A stretch of 64,000 bases of DNA from Sphingobacteriales bacterium (lineage in GTDB: Bacteria; Bacteroidota; Bacteroidia; Chitinophagales; Chitinophagaceae), in the NCBI GenBank assembly GCA_004295245.1, contig REAR01000059.1:1-64000 (forward strand). Direction: 5' to 3'. Shown here in pieces: positions 35,281 through 44,266 of this stretch (position 1 is the first letter of the stretch; each line of letters begins with the position of its first letter). The notes beneath the pieces are model-generated. The model worked only from the letters and a program-made list of their open reading frames with translations. It searched no databases and was not told the origin of the DNA. The position numbers and the translations under genes are program-made.

Positions 35281-37002
35281 TTACAGGTTTCCTTTTTTTA
35301 ATTCATTTACTGCAAATTCTGCAGCTCTTGCTGTTAATGCCATGTAAGTAAGCGATGGGTTAACACAAGAAGCTGAGGTCATACAAGCACCATCTGTTAC
35401 AAAAACATTTTTGGCATCCCATACCTGGTTGTTTCCGTTTAATACAGATGATTTTGGATCTCTTCCCATACGGGCAGTTCCCATTTCATGTATGCCCATA
35501 CCCATTGCATAGTCTCCTTCGTATCCTTTTACGTCTTTTACACCGGCATTGGTCAACATTTCAACAGCATCTGCCACCATATCTTTCCGCATTTTCTTTT
35601 CATTTTCTTTTATTTCAGCAGATATGTCTAAAACAGGCAGCCCCCATTTGTCTTTTACCGTCTTACTCAAAGAAATTTTATTATCGTGATAAGGCAGTGT
35701 TTCGCCAAAAGCGGTAATAGATATTCTCCAATCGCCGGGTTCGCTTAACAGGTCTTTATAGGCGCCACCAATATTCATTTCTGCCACCATACGATTATAG
35801 CCATCGCGGCTGGCGCCACCCTGATAACCAAAGCCACGCAGGTAATCTCTTTTATCGTTTCCTATATTTCTAAAGCGGGGTATATAAATACCAGATGGTC
35901 TGCGGCCGTAATAATATTTATCATCAAAACCTTCTACACGGCCACCAGCACCCAGTCTGAAATGATGGTCCATTACGTTATGACCTAACTCTCCGCTGGT
36001 GCTGCCCAGCCCTTCTGGCCAAATGTCTGTAGCGGTATTCATTAAAACCCAGGTAGAGTTAAATGCTGATGCATTTAAGAATACTACTTTGGAAAAGTAC
36101 TCATAAGTTTTGTTGGTAATAGCGTCTATTACTTCAACCCCACGGGCTTTCTTGCTATCCTTATCATAAATAAGCTTAGTAACTATTTTATCTGTAACCA
36201 GTGTTAGGTTACCTGTTTTAACAGCAGCGGGTAAGGTGGTTGATTGTGTGCTGAAATAAGCACCAAACGGACAGCCTCTCCAACAACGGTTGCGATACTG
36301 GCAACTGCTGCGGTTTTGTTCAGGTCTTGCTTCTGTTATATTAGCACTGCGCCCCATAACCATATGGCGGTTGCCTTTATAATGCGACTTTAATTTAGCG
36401 GCTATATCTTTTTCAACACAGTTCAATTCTATGGCTGGCAGAAATTCTCCGTCGGGCAATTGTTCTAAACCTTCTTTACTGCCTTGTATGCCGGCAAAGC
36501 GTTCTACATAGCTGTACCATGGTGCTATTTCATCGTAACGTATGGGCCAATCAATAGCAATGCCTTCTTTTCCGTTGGCTTCAAAATCCATTTTACTATG
36601 GCGATAGCTTTGGCGGCCCCACATTATAGAACGGCCTCCTAACTGGTAGCCGCGATACCAATCAAAACGTTTTGTTTCAACATATGGCGCATCTTGCTCA
36701 TTTGCCCAAAGGCCGTTGGTTTCTTCGTTTAACGGATAATCTCTTTTAAGTACGGGGTGGTCTTTTTTCATTTGCACCGTGGGGCGGTTGCGGTGCGGAA
36801 AATCCCAAGGGTCTGTATTGGCGGTTTTGTAATCTTTAATATGCTCAAACATGCGGCCGCGTTCTATCATCAGCACTTTTAAGCCTTTTTCTGTTAACTC
36901 TTTGGCGGCCCAACCACCACTGATACCGCTGCCTACCACAATGGCATCGTAGGTGTTTTGTGCGGTTGCTTTGTTGTTTACATTTAAAGAATCGCCTGGC
37001 AT
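35281..37002 (-). CDS. GMC oxidoreductase, FAD subunit of a sugar dehydrogenase (paralog 3)
   Basis: 573 residues. FAD motif IVVGSGISGGWAAKEL at 21-36, cluster cysteines 234, 240 and 244 (CQYRNRCWRGC), and GMGIHEMGTARMG with NPSLTYMALT at the C-terminus. The region before the cysteines is slightly longer than in paralog 2. The 30 bases below the stop contain a worn ATTGGTTTAT that recalls the repeat box seen after the other paralogs. Same inferred role: oxidation of a glycoside hydroxyl in the periplasm. Confidence 0.88.
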   Translation of the reverse strand: MPGDSLNVNNKATAQNTYDAIVVGSGISGGWAAKELTEKGLKVLMIERGRMFEHIKDYKTANTDPWDFPHRNRPTVQMKKDHPVLKRDYPLNEETNGLWANEQDAPYVETKRFDWYRGYQLGGRSIMWGRQSYRHSKMDFEANGKEGIAIDWPIRYDEIAPWYSYVERFAGIQGSKEGLEQLPDGEFLPAIELNCVEKDIAAKLKSHYKGNRHMVMGRSANITEARPEQNRSSCQYRNRCWRGCPFGAYFSTQSTTLPAAVKTGNLTLVTDKIVTKLIYDKDSKKARGVEVIDAITNKTYEYFSKVVFLNASAFNSTWVLMNTATDIWPEGLGSTSGELGHNVMDHHFRLGAGGRVEGFDDKYYYGRRPSGIYIPRFRNIGNDKRDYLRGFGYQGGASRDGYNRMVAEMNIGGAYKDLLSEPGDWRISITAFGETLPYHDNKISLSKTVKDKWGLPVLDISAEIKENEKKMRKDMVADAVEMLTNAGVKDVKGYEGDYAMGMGIHEMGTARMGRDPKSSVLNGNNQVWDAKNVFVTDGACMTSASCVNPSLTYMALTARAAEFAVNELKKGNL

Positions 37003-37057
37003 AGTTTCGTTAGTTTATTATTTGTAAAACCGGTTTGCTGTGCAGCCACTGATACTG

Positions 37058-37112
37058 AAGTACAGGTGTGCGACGCAACAAATGATGAATAGCGTTACAA
37101 CTGCTGGTTTAT
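37058..37112 (-). repeat. Interspersed two-box repeat, half copy supplying a stop codon
   Basis: GTGCGACGCAAC 37068-37079, 23-base spacer, GCTGGTTTAT 37103-37112. Bases 37109-37111 are the TAA stop of GMC paralog 4 on the minus strand. Confidence 0.88.
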
Positions 37113-38785
37113 AAATTACCTTTCTTTAATTCTTCTACAGCATGGTTTACGGCACGGGCAGTAAAGGCCATATAGGTCAAAGAAGGGTTTTGACATGCGC
37201 CACTGGTCATAAATGAACCATCGGTTACAAATACGTTGGGTGCATCCCAAACCTGGTTCCATTTATTTAATACAGATGTTTTCGCATCGTGCCCCATACG
37301 TGCTGTACCCATTTCATGAATGCCGCGGCCTGGGTAGGGTTCATTATCGCCTGCATACACATTTTTAACACCTAATGCTTCCAGCATTTCTTTGGCATCT
37401 TCTTTCATGTCTTTACGCATGTTCAGCTCATTTTCTTTCAACTCACAATCGATGCTTAAAACATTCAATCCCCATTTATCCTTCTTGGTTTTATCCAGGG
37501 TTACTTTATTCTCATGGTAAGGTAAAATTTCTCCAAAGCCACCCATACCAAAGGTCCAGCCACCGGGTTCTGTTAATGCATCTTTAAACTGCCCGCCAAT
37601 GCTGTATTCTGCTACATCTCGGCTCCAGCCTTGGCGGCTAGCGCCTCCCTGGTAACCAAAGCCACGCAGGTAACTACGTTTATCTCCAAAAAAATTACGA
37701 TAGCGGGGTATATAAATACCATTGGCGCGGCGGCCAAATGTGTATTTATCATCAAAACCATCTACGGTACCACCAGCCCAAACACCCAGGTGATGATCCA
37801 TTAAATTATGCCCTAACTGATTGCTGCTGCTGCCTAAACCACCAGGCCATATATCTGTTGCAGAGTTTAATAAAATCCAGGTAGAGTTTAAAGTAGAAGC
37901 GTTTAAGAAAACAATTTTTGCTTTGTACTCGTAGGTTTGATTGGTTTCAGCATCTAATACTTCAACACCTGTGGCTTTTTTGGTGTCTTTATTGTATAAA
38001 ATTTTTGTAACAATCTGGTTGGCTTTAAGTGTAAGGTTACCGGTTGCTACTGCTGCAGGTAATGTAGCAGACTGTGTGCTGAAATAACCGCCGTATGGGC
38101 AACCATACCAGCATTTATCTCTGTATTGGCACTGACGGCCATTAATGGGCACTGTTGCATGTGCGCAACGGCCAATAATCATTTTACGATTGCCACTGTA
38201 TAGCCCTTTAATTTTCTGGCTCATGTCTTTTTCAACACAAGTCATATCCATTGGCGGCAAAAACTCACTATCTGGTAATTCTGGCAAACCTTCTTTGCTG
38301 CCGCTGATGCCGGCAAACTTTTCTACATAGCTGTACCACTGCTCCAGTTCTTTATAACGTACCGGCCAATCTACACCAATGCCATCTTTTGCATTTTCTT
38401 CAAAGTACATATCGCTCCAGCGATAGCTTTGGCGGCCCCATAATAAAGAACGTCCTCCTACATGATAACCACGAAACCAGTCGAAACGCTTTACCTCAGT
38501 ATAGGGGCTATCCTTATCGCTGGCCCACATGCTTAAGTTGCGCTCATTTAACGGGTAATCTCTTTTTAATACAGGGTAGTTCTGTATCATTTCCTGGGTG
38601 CGCTGGCCACGGTGAGGATAGTCCCAAGGCTCTTTGTTGGCATCTACATAATCTTTTATGTGCTCAATGTTGCGGCCTCTCTCTAACATTAAAGTTTTTA
38701 ACCCTTTTTCTGTTAACTCTTTGGCGGCCCAGCCACCACTAATACCACTGCCAATAACAATGGCATCAAATACGTTTTCTGGCAT
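37109..38785 (-). CDS. GMC oxidoreductase, FAD subunit of a sugar dehydrogenase (paralog 4)
   Basis: 558 residues, the shortest of the four because it lacks the 13-residue lead before the FAD fold: it starts MPENVFDAIVIGSGISGG. Cluster cysteines are 219, 225 and 229 (CQYRDKCWYGC). The C-terminal catalytic region reads GRGIHEMGTARMG and CQNPSLTYMAFT. It is the first of the four in the direction of transcription. Four adjacent FAD subunits of one family suggest several related sugar substrates or linkages. Confidence 0.88.
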   Translation of the reverse strand: MPENVFDAIVIGSGISGGWAAKELTEKGLKTLMLERGRNIEHIKDYVDANKEPWDYPHRGQRTQEMIQNYPVLKRDYPLNERNLSMWASDKDSPYTEVKRFDWFRGYHVGGRSLLWGRQSYRWSDMYFEENAKDGIGVDWPVRYKELEQWYSYVEKFAGISGSKEGLPELPDSEFLPPMDMTCVEKDMSQKIKGLYSGNRKMIIGRCAHATVPINGRQCQYRDKCWYGCPYGGYFSTQSATLPAAVATGNLTLKANQIVTKILYNKDTKKATGVEVLDAETNQTYEYKAKIVFLNASTLNSTWILLNSATDIWPGGLGSSSNQLGHNLMDHHLGVWAGGTVDGFDDKYTFGRRANGIYIPRYRNFFGDKRSYLRGFGYQGGASRQGWSRDVAEYSIGGQFKDALTEPGGWTFGMGGFGEILPYHENKVTLDKTKKDKWGLNVLSIDCELKENELNMRKDMKEDAKEMLEALGVKNVYAGDNEPYPGRGIHEMGTARMGHDAKTSVLNKWNQVWDAPNVFVTDGSFMTSGACQNPSLTYMAFTARAVNHAVEELKKGNL

Positions 38786-38810
38786 ACGTTAGTTATATGT
38801 TTATTATTAT

Positions 38811-38870
38811 GTAATCAACTTTGGTAGCTATGCGCAGCAATGGTTGCGTCGCACCCTTCAGCTATAGTAA
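38811..38870 (+). repeat. Interspersed two-box repeat, half copy
   Basis: GTAATCAAC 38811-38819, 23-base spacer, GTTGCGTCGCAC 38843-38854, then CCTTCAGC. It lies between GMC paralog 4 and the TIM-barrel gene. Confidence 0.82.
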
Positions 38871-38921
38871 CTTTTATCAACAACTTTTTAAAACAAGCAC
38901 TCAACTTTACACCGGTTACAA

Positions 38922-39821
38922 CTATACATCGCAAATTTGAATGGCTTTTTTTAAGGCAGCAACTTTGTCTTTTGGCTCTTTAGCAGTAGGAATAAATTCT
39001 TGCGCCACATACCCTTTGTAACCAGTTGCTACAATGGCATTCATTATAGCCGGGTAATACAGCTCCTGTGTTTCATTTATTTCATTTCTGCCCGGCACAC
39101 CAGCCGTATGATAATGGCCAAAATACTGGTGATTATCGCGAATGGTTCTTATAACATCTCCCTCGTTTACCTGCATATGGTAAATATCGTACAGTATTTT
39201 AAAGTTTTCAGATCCTATTCTTTTACAAAGCTCAACAGCCCACGCACTTTTATCGGCCATATAATCTTTGTGGTTAATCTTGCTGTTGAAAATTTCTATT
39301 TGAATGATAACGCCATGTTTTTCTGCCAGGCCCATTATTTTTTTTAAACCTTCTGTGCAATTTTTTAAACCGGTTTCGTCATCCATGCCATTGCGGTTGC
39401 CGCTAAAGCAAATAAGGTTTTTATAACCAGCCTGCTGTACCAGCGGAATGGCTTCAGTAAACTGCTGTATTAATTTAGCATGGTTAGAAGGCTTGTTCCA
39501 TCCTTCTGTAAGGCTAATATCACCTGCCGTATAACACATAGAGCAATGAATACCGTGTTTTTGAAGGGTAGGCCAATCTTTGGGGGCAATTAAATCAATG
39601 GCACCCAAGCCTAATTTTTTTACCGTCACACATAGTTCTTCCAATGGCAAAAAGCCATAGGTCCATTGGCAAACAGAATGGTTAATATTACCTTTTAGTT
39701 TCAAAGCTTCAGTTGAATGATCAGAATTGGCAAAAGAAGATAACATTGCGGCATTACCTACTGCAGCAGTGCCCGCAATAATATTTTTTAAAACCTGCCG
39801 CCTGTTTGGCTGATTAGACAT
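38922..39821 (-). CDS. Tat-exported TIM-barrel isomerase/epimerase (hydroxypyruvate isomerase-like)
   Basis: 299 residues. The twin-arginine start NRRQVLKNIIAGTAAVG predicts Tat export. The rest is an AP_endonuc_2/xylose-isomerase-like TIM barrel: metal and substrate residues appear in IQIEIFNSK (Glu), ILYDIYHMQ (Asp, His), YFGHYHTAG and YVAQEFIPT (final Glu). That layout is close to hydroxypyruvate isomerase. Related barrels are known in keto-sugar pathways. Beside the GMC cluster it could isomerise, epimerise or hydrate a 3-keto-sugar in the periplasm. Function here is inference. Confidence 0.8.
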   Translation of the reverse strand: MSNQPNRRQVLKNIIAGTAAVGNAAMLSSFANSDHSTEALKLKGNINHSVCQWTYGFLPLEELCVTVKKLGLGAIDLIAPKDWPTLQKHGIHCSMCYTAGDISLTEGWNKPSNHAKLIQQFTEAIPLVQQAGYKNLICFSGNRNGMDDETGLKNCTEGLKKIMGLAEKHGVIIQIEIFNSKINHKDYMADKSAWAVELCKRIGSENFKILYDIYHMQVNEGDVIRTIRDNHQYFGHYHTAGVPGRNEINETQELYYPAIMNAIVATGYKGYVAQEFIPTAKEPKDKVAALKKAIQICDV

Positions 39822-39882
39822 AGCATGTAATTTAAATAAAGCAGATGAGAAGTATTGGCCGTTTGTAAAATCTTATCATATA

Positions 39883-41154
39883 TCAAATGGCTGCAGCAGG
39901 TTTTCTTTTAGATCTCATGTAAAAGAATAAACCGGCAAATGCCACAATAAGTATTATTGGAATAATAAGTGTGGCATTTAATACTTCAGGCCCTGCTGCT
40001 TTATTAGCCGCATCAAGAGCAGTTTTCATTTCAGCAGAGGCATCCGGAGAATTATAAAGTTTTAAATCTGCACCCGACGGAAGTTTATTAGCAATTAACT
40101 TATCATAATAACCACCCATTATAATGGTGTATAGAGATACTGCAAACATACCTGCTCCGCCCATTAAGTTAATGCCTACTGCTCCGGTTTTGGGTAAGTT
40201 TTCTGAAACAAAACCCAACATGGTTGGCCAGAAATAACAAACACCCACACCAAAAACCAGCGCACCAACAAATAACATATTACCAGTGCTGTGCCCAAGC
40301 ATGTATAAACCTAAGGTGGCAAATACGGTAGAGGCTAATAATACGCCTTGTGGAGAAAGCTTGTGAACTACAGGTTCTGCTAAGCCTCGGCCAACAACCA
40401 TTACGCCGGTAGTTATAGTTAGTAATAATATAGGGTTACTGGTAACATTGCTTAACAGCAGGTTTATCCACTGACCGGTAAACAATTCTGTTATAGCAGT
40501 TCCAAACATGCAAATTATCATAAACCAAAAAAGCGGTGTTAGTAATGATTTGTACATTTCAGCAGTAGAAACGCCGCTGGCCACTCTTTCAGTAACGGGA
40601 AAATCGAGTTTGAAGAAAAGAAAACCATACAATGCAGTAGGAATTAACATTACCGCCATTTGTATTTGCCAACCCAAACCTATTTTATCAAAAAGAAAAA
40701 CAAGCAGGGTGCCTAAAAAAATACCACCAGGAAACCACAAATGGAAGTGGTTTAGCTTTGTTGTTTTGTTGTCTGAATAGATAGCTGTTACCAAAGGGTT
40801 ACAAGCAGCTTCAACGGTACCATTGGCAATGCCTATTAAAAGGGTTGATAAAAACAAGGTCCAGTAACCACCGGCAAAAATGGTTAATAAGATGCCTGCT
40901 AAATGAAAGAAAAAAGCCAGCATCAGTAAACGTTTCATACCAATAGCATCAACTACTATACCGCCAATTATTACCGCCAAAGGAAAGCCCCAAAAAGCAG
41001 TAGCAGCAATTGTACCTAATTCTTCTTTACTAAGATTGAATTGAACTCCTAATCTGCCCAATATACCTGCTCTGATACCAAAAGATAATGAGGTTACTAA
41101 TAAGGATAAGCAGCTGGCAACAAATAGCTGCTTACGATTAATTGTAGTTGGCAT
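39883..41154 (-). CDS. MFS sugar transporter
   Basis: A 423-residue, 12-helix permease of the major facilitator superfamily. Helix 1 contains SLSFGIRAGILGRLGVQFNLS; loop 2-3 reads DAIGMKRLLML, a weak form of the usual motif A. EAACNPLVTAIY in helix 4-5 is like the FucP/NHS sugar and nucleoside symporters. It starts the minus-strand catabolic cluster and is divergent from the Gfo/Idh gene, so it likely imports the sugar or keto-sugar handled here. The extra periplasmic loop before helix 12 (SPDASAEMKTALDAANK) is unusual in length. Confidence 0.8.
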   Translation of the reverse strand: MPTTINRKQLFVASCLSLLVTSLSFGIRAGILGRLGVQFNLSKEELGTIAATAFWGFPLAVIIGGIVVDAIGMKRLLMLAFFFHLAGILLTIFAGGYWTLFLSTLLIGIANGTVEAACNPLVTAIYSDNKTTKLNHFHLWFPGGIFLGTLLVFLFDKIGLGWQIQMAVMLIPTALYGFLFFKLDFPVTERVASGVSTAEMYKSLLTPLFWFMIICMFGTAITELFTGQWINLLLSNVTSNPILLLTITTGVMVVGRGLAEPVVHKLSPQGVLLASTVFATLGLYMLGHSTGNMLFVGALVFGVGVCYFWPTMLGFVSENLPKTGAVGINLMGGAGMFAVSLYTIIMGGYYDKLIANKLPSGADLKLYNSPDASAEMKTALDAANKAAGPEVLNATLIIPIILIVAFAGLFFYMRSKRKPAAAI

Positions 41155-41204
41155 GAATCGTTAGTTTTATTTTTAAGAAACTAAATGTAAGAAAATATTC
41201 TGCT

Positions 41205-41214
41205 AACAATTGTT
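41205..41214. promoter_or_regulatory. Short palindrome in the divergent promoter region
   Basis: AACAATTGTT lies midway between the two divergent operons of the catabolic locus. It could be an operator, but ten bases is little evidence. Confidence 0.25.
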
Positions 41215-41236
41215 GTTCAATAAAAAAGTATTGGCT

Positions 41237-41270
41237 TTTGATAAAATAGTTATATCGCTGTTTATCTTTA
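41237..41270 (+). promoter_or_regulatory. Possible promoter of the Gfo/Idh operon
   Basis: TTTG (41237-41240), 22 bases, TATCTTTA (41263-41270), one mismatch from TAnnTTTG. Confidence 0.4.
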
Positions 41271-41323
41271 TTGCTTAAAATTGTAATCCCCTATTTTTTT
41301 AACATTAACTAATTGCTTTGCAT

Positions 41324-42490
41324 ATGAACAGAAAATTAAGAATGGGCATGGTAGGTGGTGGTAAAGACGCTTTCATCGGTGCCATTCATCGTCACGCTGC
41401 ATTTATGGATGGTATGGTTGAATTGGTTTGCGGTGCCTTAAGTATCAATCCAGATATTGCTGTAGATTCTGCCCGCTCTCTATTTATTGCAGAAGATCGC
41501 ACCTATCTCAATTTTGAAGAAATGATTAAGAAGGAAGCGGCACTTCCTGCAGATAAAAGAATGGATTTTGTTACCATTGTTACACCCAACTTTGCACACT
41601 TTGCGCCTGCTATGATGGCTTTAGACCATGGCTTTCATGTTGTAATAGAAAAACCTATTACGTTTACAATTGATGAAGCCAAACAACTAAAACAAAAACT
41701 GGATGAAACCGGTTTGTTGCTATGTCTAACGCATACTTATTCTGGCTACCCTATGGTTAAACAGGCAAAAGCCATGGTAAAAGATGGGGTGCTGGGCAAA
41801 ATAAGAAAAGTATATGTAGAGTACCCGCAGGGATGGTTAAGCAAACTCTCAGAAAGAGAAGGAAATGCACAAGCGGCATGGAGAACCGACCCTAAGAAAA
41901 GTGGCAAAAGCGGTTGCATGGGCGATATTGGTACACATGCCGCACACCTTGCGGAATATATTACCGGTTTAAAAATTACCAAGCTTTGTGCCGACTTAAA
42001 TGTTATGGTGGAAGGCCGCATGCTGGATGATGATGGCAACGTATTGCTAAAATTTGAAAACGGTGCTGCAGGTGTTTTAATGGCATCTCAGGTGGCCGCC
42101 GGAGAAGAAAATGCTTTAAAGATTAGAGTTTACGGAGAGAAAGGCGGTGTTGAATGGGCGCAGCACGAACCCAATACACTCTTGTTAAAATGGTTAGACC
42201 AGCCAACACAAATATTAAGAGCCGGTGGTAACTACGGAGATCGTCTCAGCAGTTTTGCCACACATAACTGCCGCACTCCGGGTGGCCATCCAGAAGGGTA
42301 CTTAGAAGCCTTTGGTAATATATACCGCAATTTCTCTTTAACATTAGCTGCCCGTATTGATGGTAAAGAACCTTCTAAAGAAATGCTCGACTTTCCAAGA
42401 GTGGAAGAAGGCATTCGCGGTATGGCTTTTATAGATAATGTAGTTGCTTCTTCTCAGTCTGATAAAAAATGGACTGACTATACCGTATAA
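41324..42490 (+). CDS. Gfo/Idh/MocA-family NAD(P)-dependent oxidoreductase
   Basis: 388 residues, cytoplasmic. The Rossmann start reads RMGMVGGGKDAFIGAIHRH, and VVIEKPITFTIDEAKQL carries the conserved E-K-P motif. The Lys of EKP and GDIGTHAAHLAEYI (His) form the usual active site. An upstream TTG in frame is passed over for the ATG at 41324. Members of this family oxidise or reduce sugar hydroxyls, including the C3 position. Placed beside GMC and DUF1080 genes it may reduce the keto-sugar back or drive the oxidation inside the cell. Confidence 0.87.
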   Translation: MNRKLRMGMVGGGKDAFIGAIHRHAAFMDGMVELVCGALSINPDIAVDSARSLFIAEDRTYLNFEEMIKKEAALPADKRMDFVTIVTPNFAHFAPAMMALDHGFHVVIEKPITFTIDEAKQLKQKLDETGLLLCLTHTYSGYPMVKQAKAMVKDGVLGKIRKVYVEYPQGWLSKLSEREGNAQAAWRTDPKKSGKSGCMGDIGTHAAHLAEYITGLKITKLCADLNVMVEGRMLDDDGNVLLKFENGAAGVLMASQVAAGEENALKIRVYGEKGGVEWAQHEPNTLLLKWLDQPTQILRAGGNYGDRLSSFATHNCRTPGGHPEGYLEAFGNIYRNFSLTLAARIDGKEPSKEMLDFPRVEEGIRGMAFIDNVVASSQSDKKWTDYTV

Positions 42491-42565
42491 ACAACACTTG
42501 CTATTAATTAATTTAACTAAACGCTGCACATACAGTACCCACTGTATGAAAACAAAACACAACGC

Positions 42566-43621
42566 ATGACAACCATTAAAGGTCCCGGAATATTTTTAGC
42601 CCAGTTTATGGGAGATAAGCCGCCATTTAATAGCCTCAAAGCAATTTGCCTGTGGGCAGAAAGTTTGGGCTTTAAAGGGGTACAAATTCCCACATGGGAT
42701 GCCCGTTGTATAGATTTACAAAAAGCGGCAGAAAGTAAAACCTATGCCGATGAAATAAAAGGAACCGTTGAAGAGTGTGGGTTACAAATAACAGAACTCT
42801 CTACGCACCTGCAAGGCCAACTGGTAGCGGTGCATCCTGCTTACGATGCCATGTTTGATGGCTTTGCCCCAGCCGCTGTGCACGGTAATAGTAAGGCTAG
42901 AACAGAGTGGGCGGTGCAACAATTAAAGTATGCGGCCAAAGCTTCTCAAAATTTAGGCTTAAATGCACACGCCACTTTTAGCGGTGCTTTGTTATGGCAT
43001 ACGGTTTATCCGTGGCCACAACGCCCAGCCGGATTGGTAGAAACCGGTTTTACAGAATTAGCCAACCGCTGGTTGCCTATATTAAATGCTTTTGATGCAT
43101 GTGGTGTGGATGTTTGCTATGAAATACACCCCGGAGAAGATTTGCATGATGGCATTACATATGAACTATTTTTAGAAAAAGTAAACAACCACGCACGTGC
43201 CTGTTTGTTATACGATCCCTCTCATTTTGTATTACAGTGTCTCGATTATCTTGCATATATAGATCATTACCACGAACGCATCCGCATGTTTCATGTAAAA
43301 GATGCAGAGTTTAATGCCAGCGGCAAACAAGGCGTTTATGGAGGCTATCAAAGCTGGTTAAACCGTGCCGGCCGTTTCCGCAGCCTGGGCGATGGGCAGG
43401 TAGACTTCAAATCTGTATTTAGCAAACTGGCAGCATATGATTATAAAGGCTGGGCAGTTATGGAGTGGGAGTGTGCCATTAAACACCCCGAAGATGGCGC
43501 CAAAGAAGGTGCTGTGTTTATAAAAGATCATATTATACGGGTAACCGATAAAACGTTTGACGATTTTGCCGCCACCGGCAGCAACGAAAAATTTAACCGC
43601 ACTGTGTTGGGTTTAGAATAA
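42566..43621 (+). CDS. Cytoplasmic TIM-barrel sugar isomerase/epimerase
   Basis: 351 residues without signal peptide. AP_endonuc_2-type barrel: GVQIPTWDARCIDL, then VCYEIHPGEDLHDGITYE (metal Glu and His), LLYDPSHFVLQ (Asp, His), RMFHVKDAEF (His) and WAVMEWECAI (final Glu). This pattern is frequent next to Gfo/Idh genes in Bacteroidota. It follows the Gfo/Idh gene by 75 bases and is probably in the same transcript. A repeat pair begins 4 bases after its stop. Confidence 0.83.
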   Translation: MTTIKGPGIFLAQFMGDKPPFNSLKAICLWAESLGFKGVQIPTWDARCIDLQKAAESKTYADEIKGTVEECGLQITELSTHLQGQLVAVHPAYDAMFDGFAPAAVHGNSKARTEWAVQQLKYAAKASQNLGLNAHATFSGALLWHTVYPWPQRPAGLVETGFTELANRWLPILNAFDACGVDVCYEIHPGEDLHDGITYELFLEKVNNHARACLLYDPSHFVLQCLDYLAYIDHYHERIRMFHVKDAEFNASGKQGVYGGYQSWLNRAGRFRSLGDGQVDFKSVFSKLAAYDYKGWAVMEWECAIKHPEDGAKEGAVFIKDHIIRVTDKTFDDFAATGSNEKFNRTVLGLE

Positions 43622-43625
43622 TTTT

Positions 43626-43818
43626 GTAAACCAGCAATAGTGCTGCTATTAAACATTGTTGTGTCACTCACTTGTGCCACAAAATATAATTGAGCTTTTT
43701 TAGGTAACTTTTAACCGGAGTTACGCATAACTTTAAGCAACAAAATGTTTTATAGTACTACCAACGATGAACGGATTGCGACGCAACGATGCTACACCGG
43801 AGTTGCTATGCTGGTATT
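43626..43818. repeat. Interspersed two-box repeat, mixed inverted pair
   Basis: Left half: GTAAACCAGC 43626-43635, 22-base spacer, variant palindrome GTTGTGTCACTC 43658-43669. Right half: TTGCGACGCAAC 43776-43787, 22-base spacer, GCTGGTATT from 43810. About 106 bases lie between the two palindromes. Confidence 0.9.
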
Positions 43819-43854
43819 GATTATTAATAACAACTAACTTATAAATTAAGCACT

Positions 43855-44256
43855 ATGATTAAGAAATTTCTGGTACTCTCTTGTATGGCAGCAGCCATTT
43901 ATTCTTGTGGCAGCAGCGAACCAAAACCTACTACGACAGAACCACAACCTGCAGCAACTACCGCAGCAGCAGATGATTTATCAAAAAACCCCGACTATCA
44001 AAAAGGGTTGGAGCTGATTGCAAAATCTGATTGCTTAACCTGCCATAAGGTAGATGAAACATCAACCGGCCCCTCTTACCGCGATGTGGCAAATAAATAT
44101 GCCAACAACGATGCAGTAGTAGATTCTTTGTCTCAAAAAATTATAAAAGGGGGTAGCGGTAACTGGGGTACCATACCTATGACGCCACATGCAACACTTT
44201 CTACCGAGGATGCCAGGCAAATGTTGAAATACATTATGCTGCTTAAAACCAATTAA
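43855..44256 (+). CDS. Monoheme cytochrome c lipoprotein
   Basis: 133 residues. A lipobox IYSC ends the signal peptide, then a linker rich in Pro, Thr and Ala, then a cytochrome c domain with the heme site DCLTCHK near residue 60 and a probable axial Met in IPMTPH. It is the first gene of a tight trio (10 bases, then 2 bases to the next genes). It is a good candidate for the electron acceptor of the GMC dehydrogenases, since their usual cytochrome subunit is not otherwise present. Confidence 0.87.
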   Translation: MIKKFLVLSCMAAAIYSCGSSEPKPTTTEPQPAATTAAADDLSKNPDYQKGLELIAKSDCLTCHKVDETSTGPSYRDVANKYANNDAVVDSLSQKIIKGGSGNWGTIPMTPHATLSTEDARQMLKYIMLLKTN

Positions 44257-44266
44257 TACACGCCGC

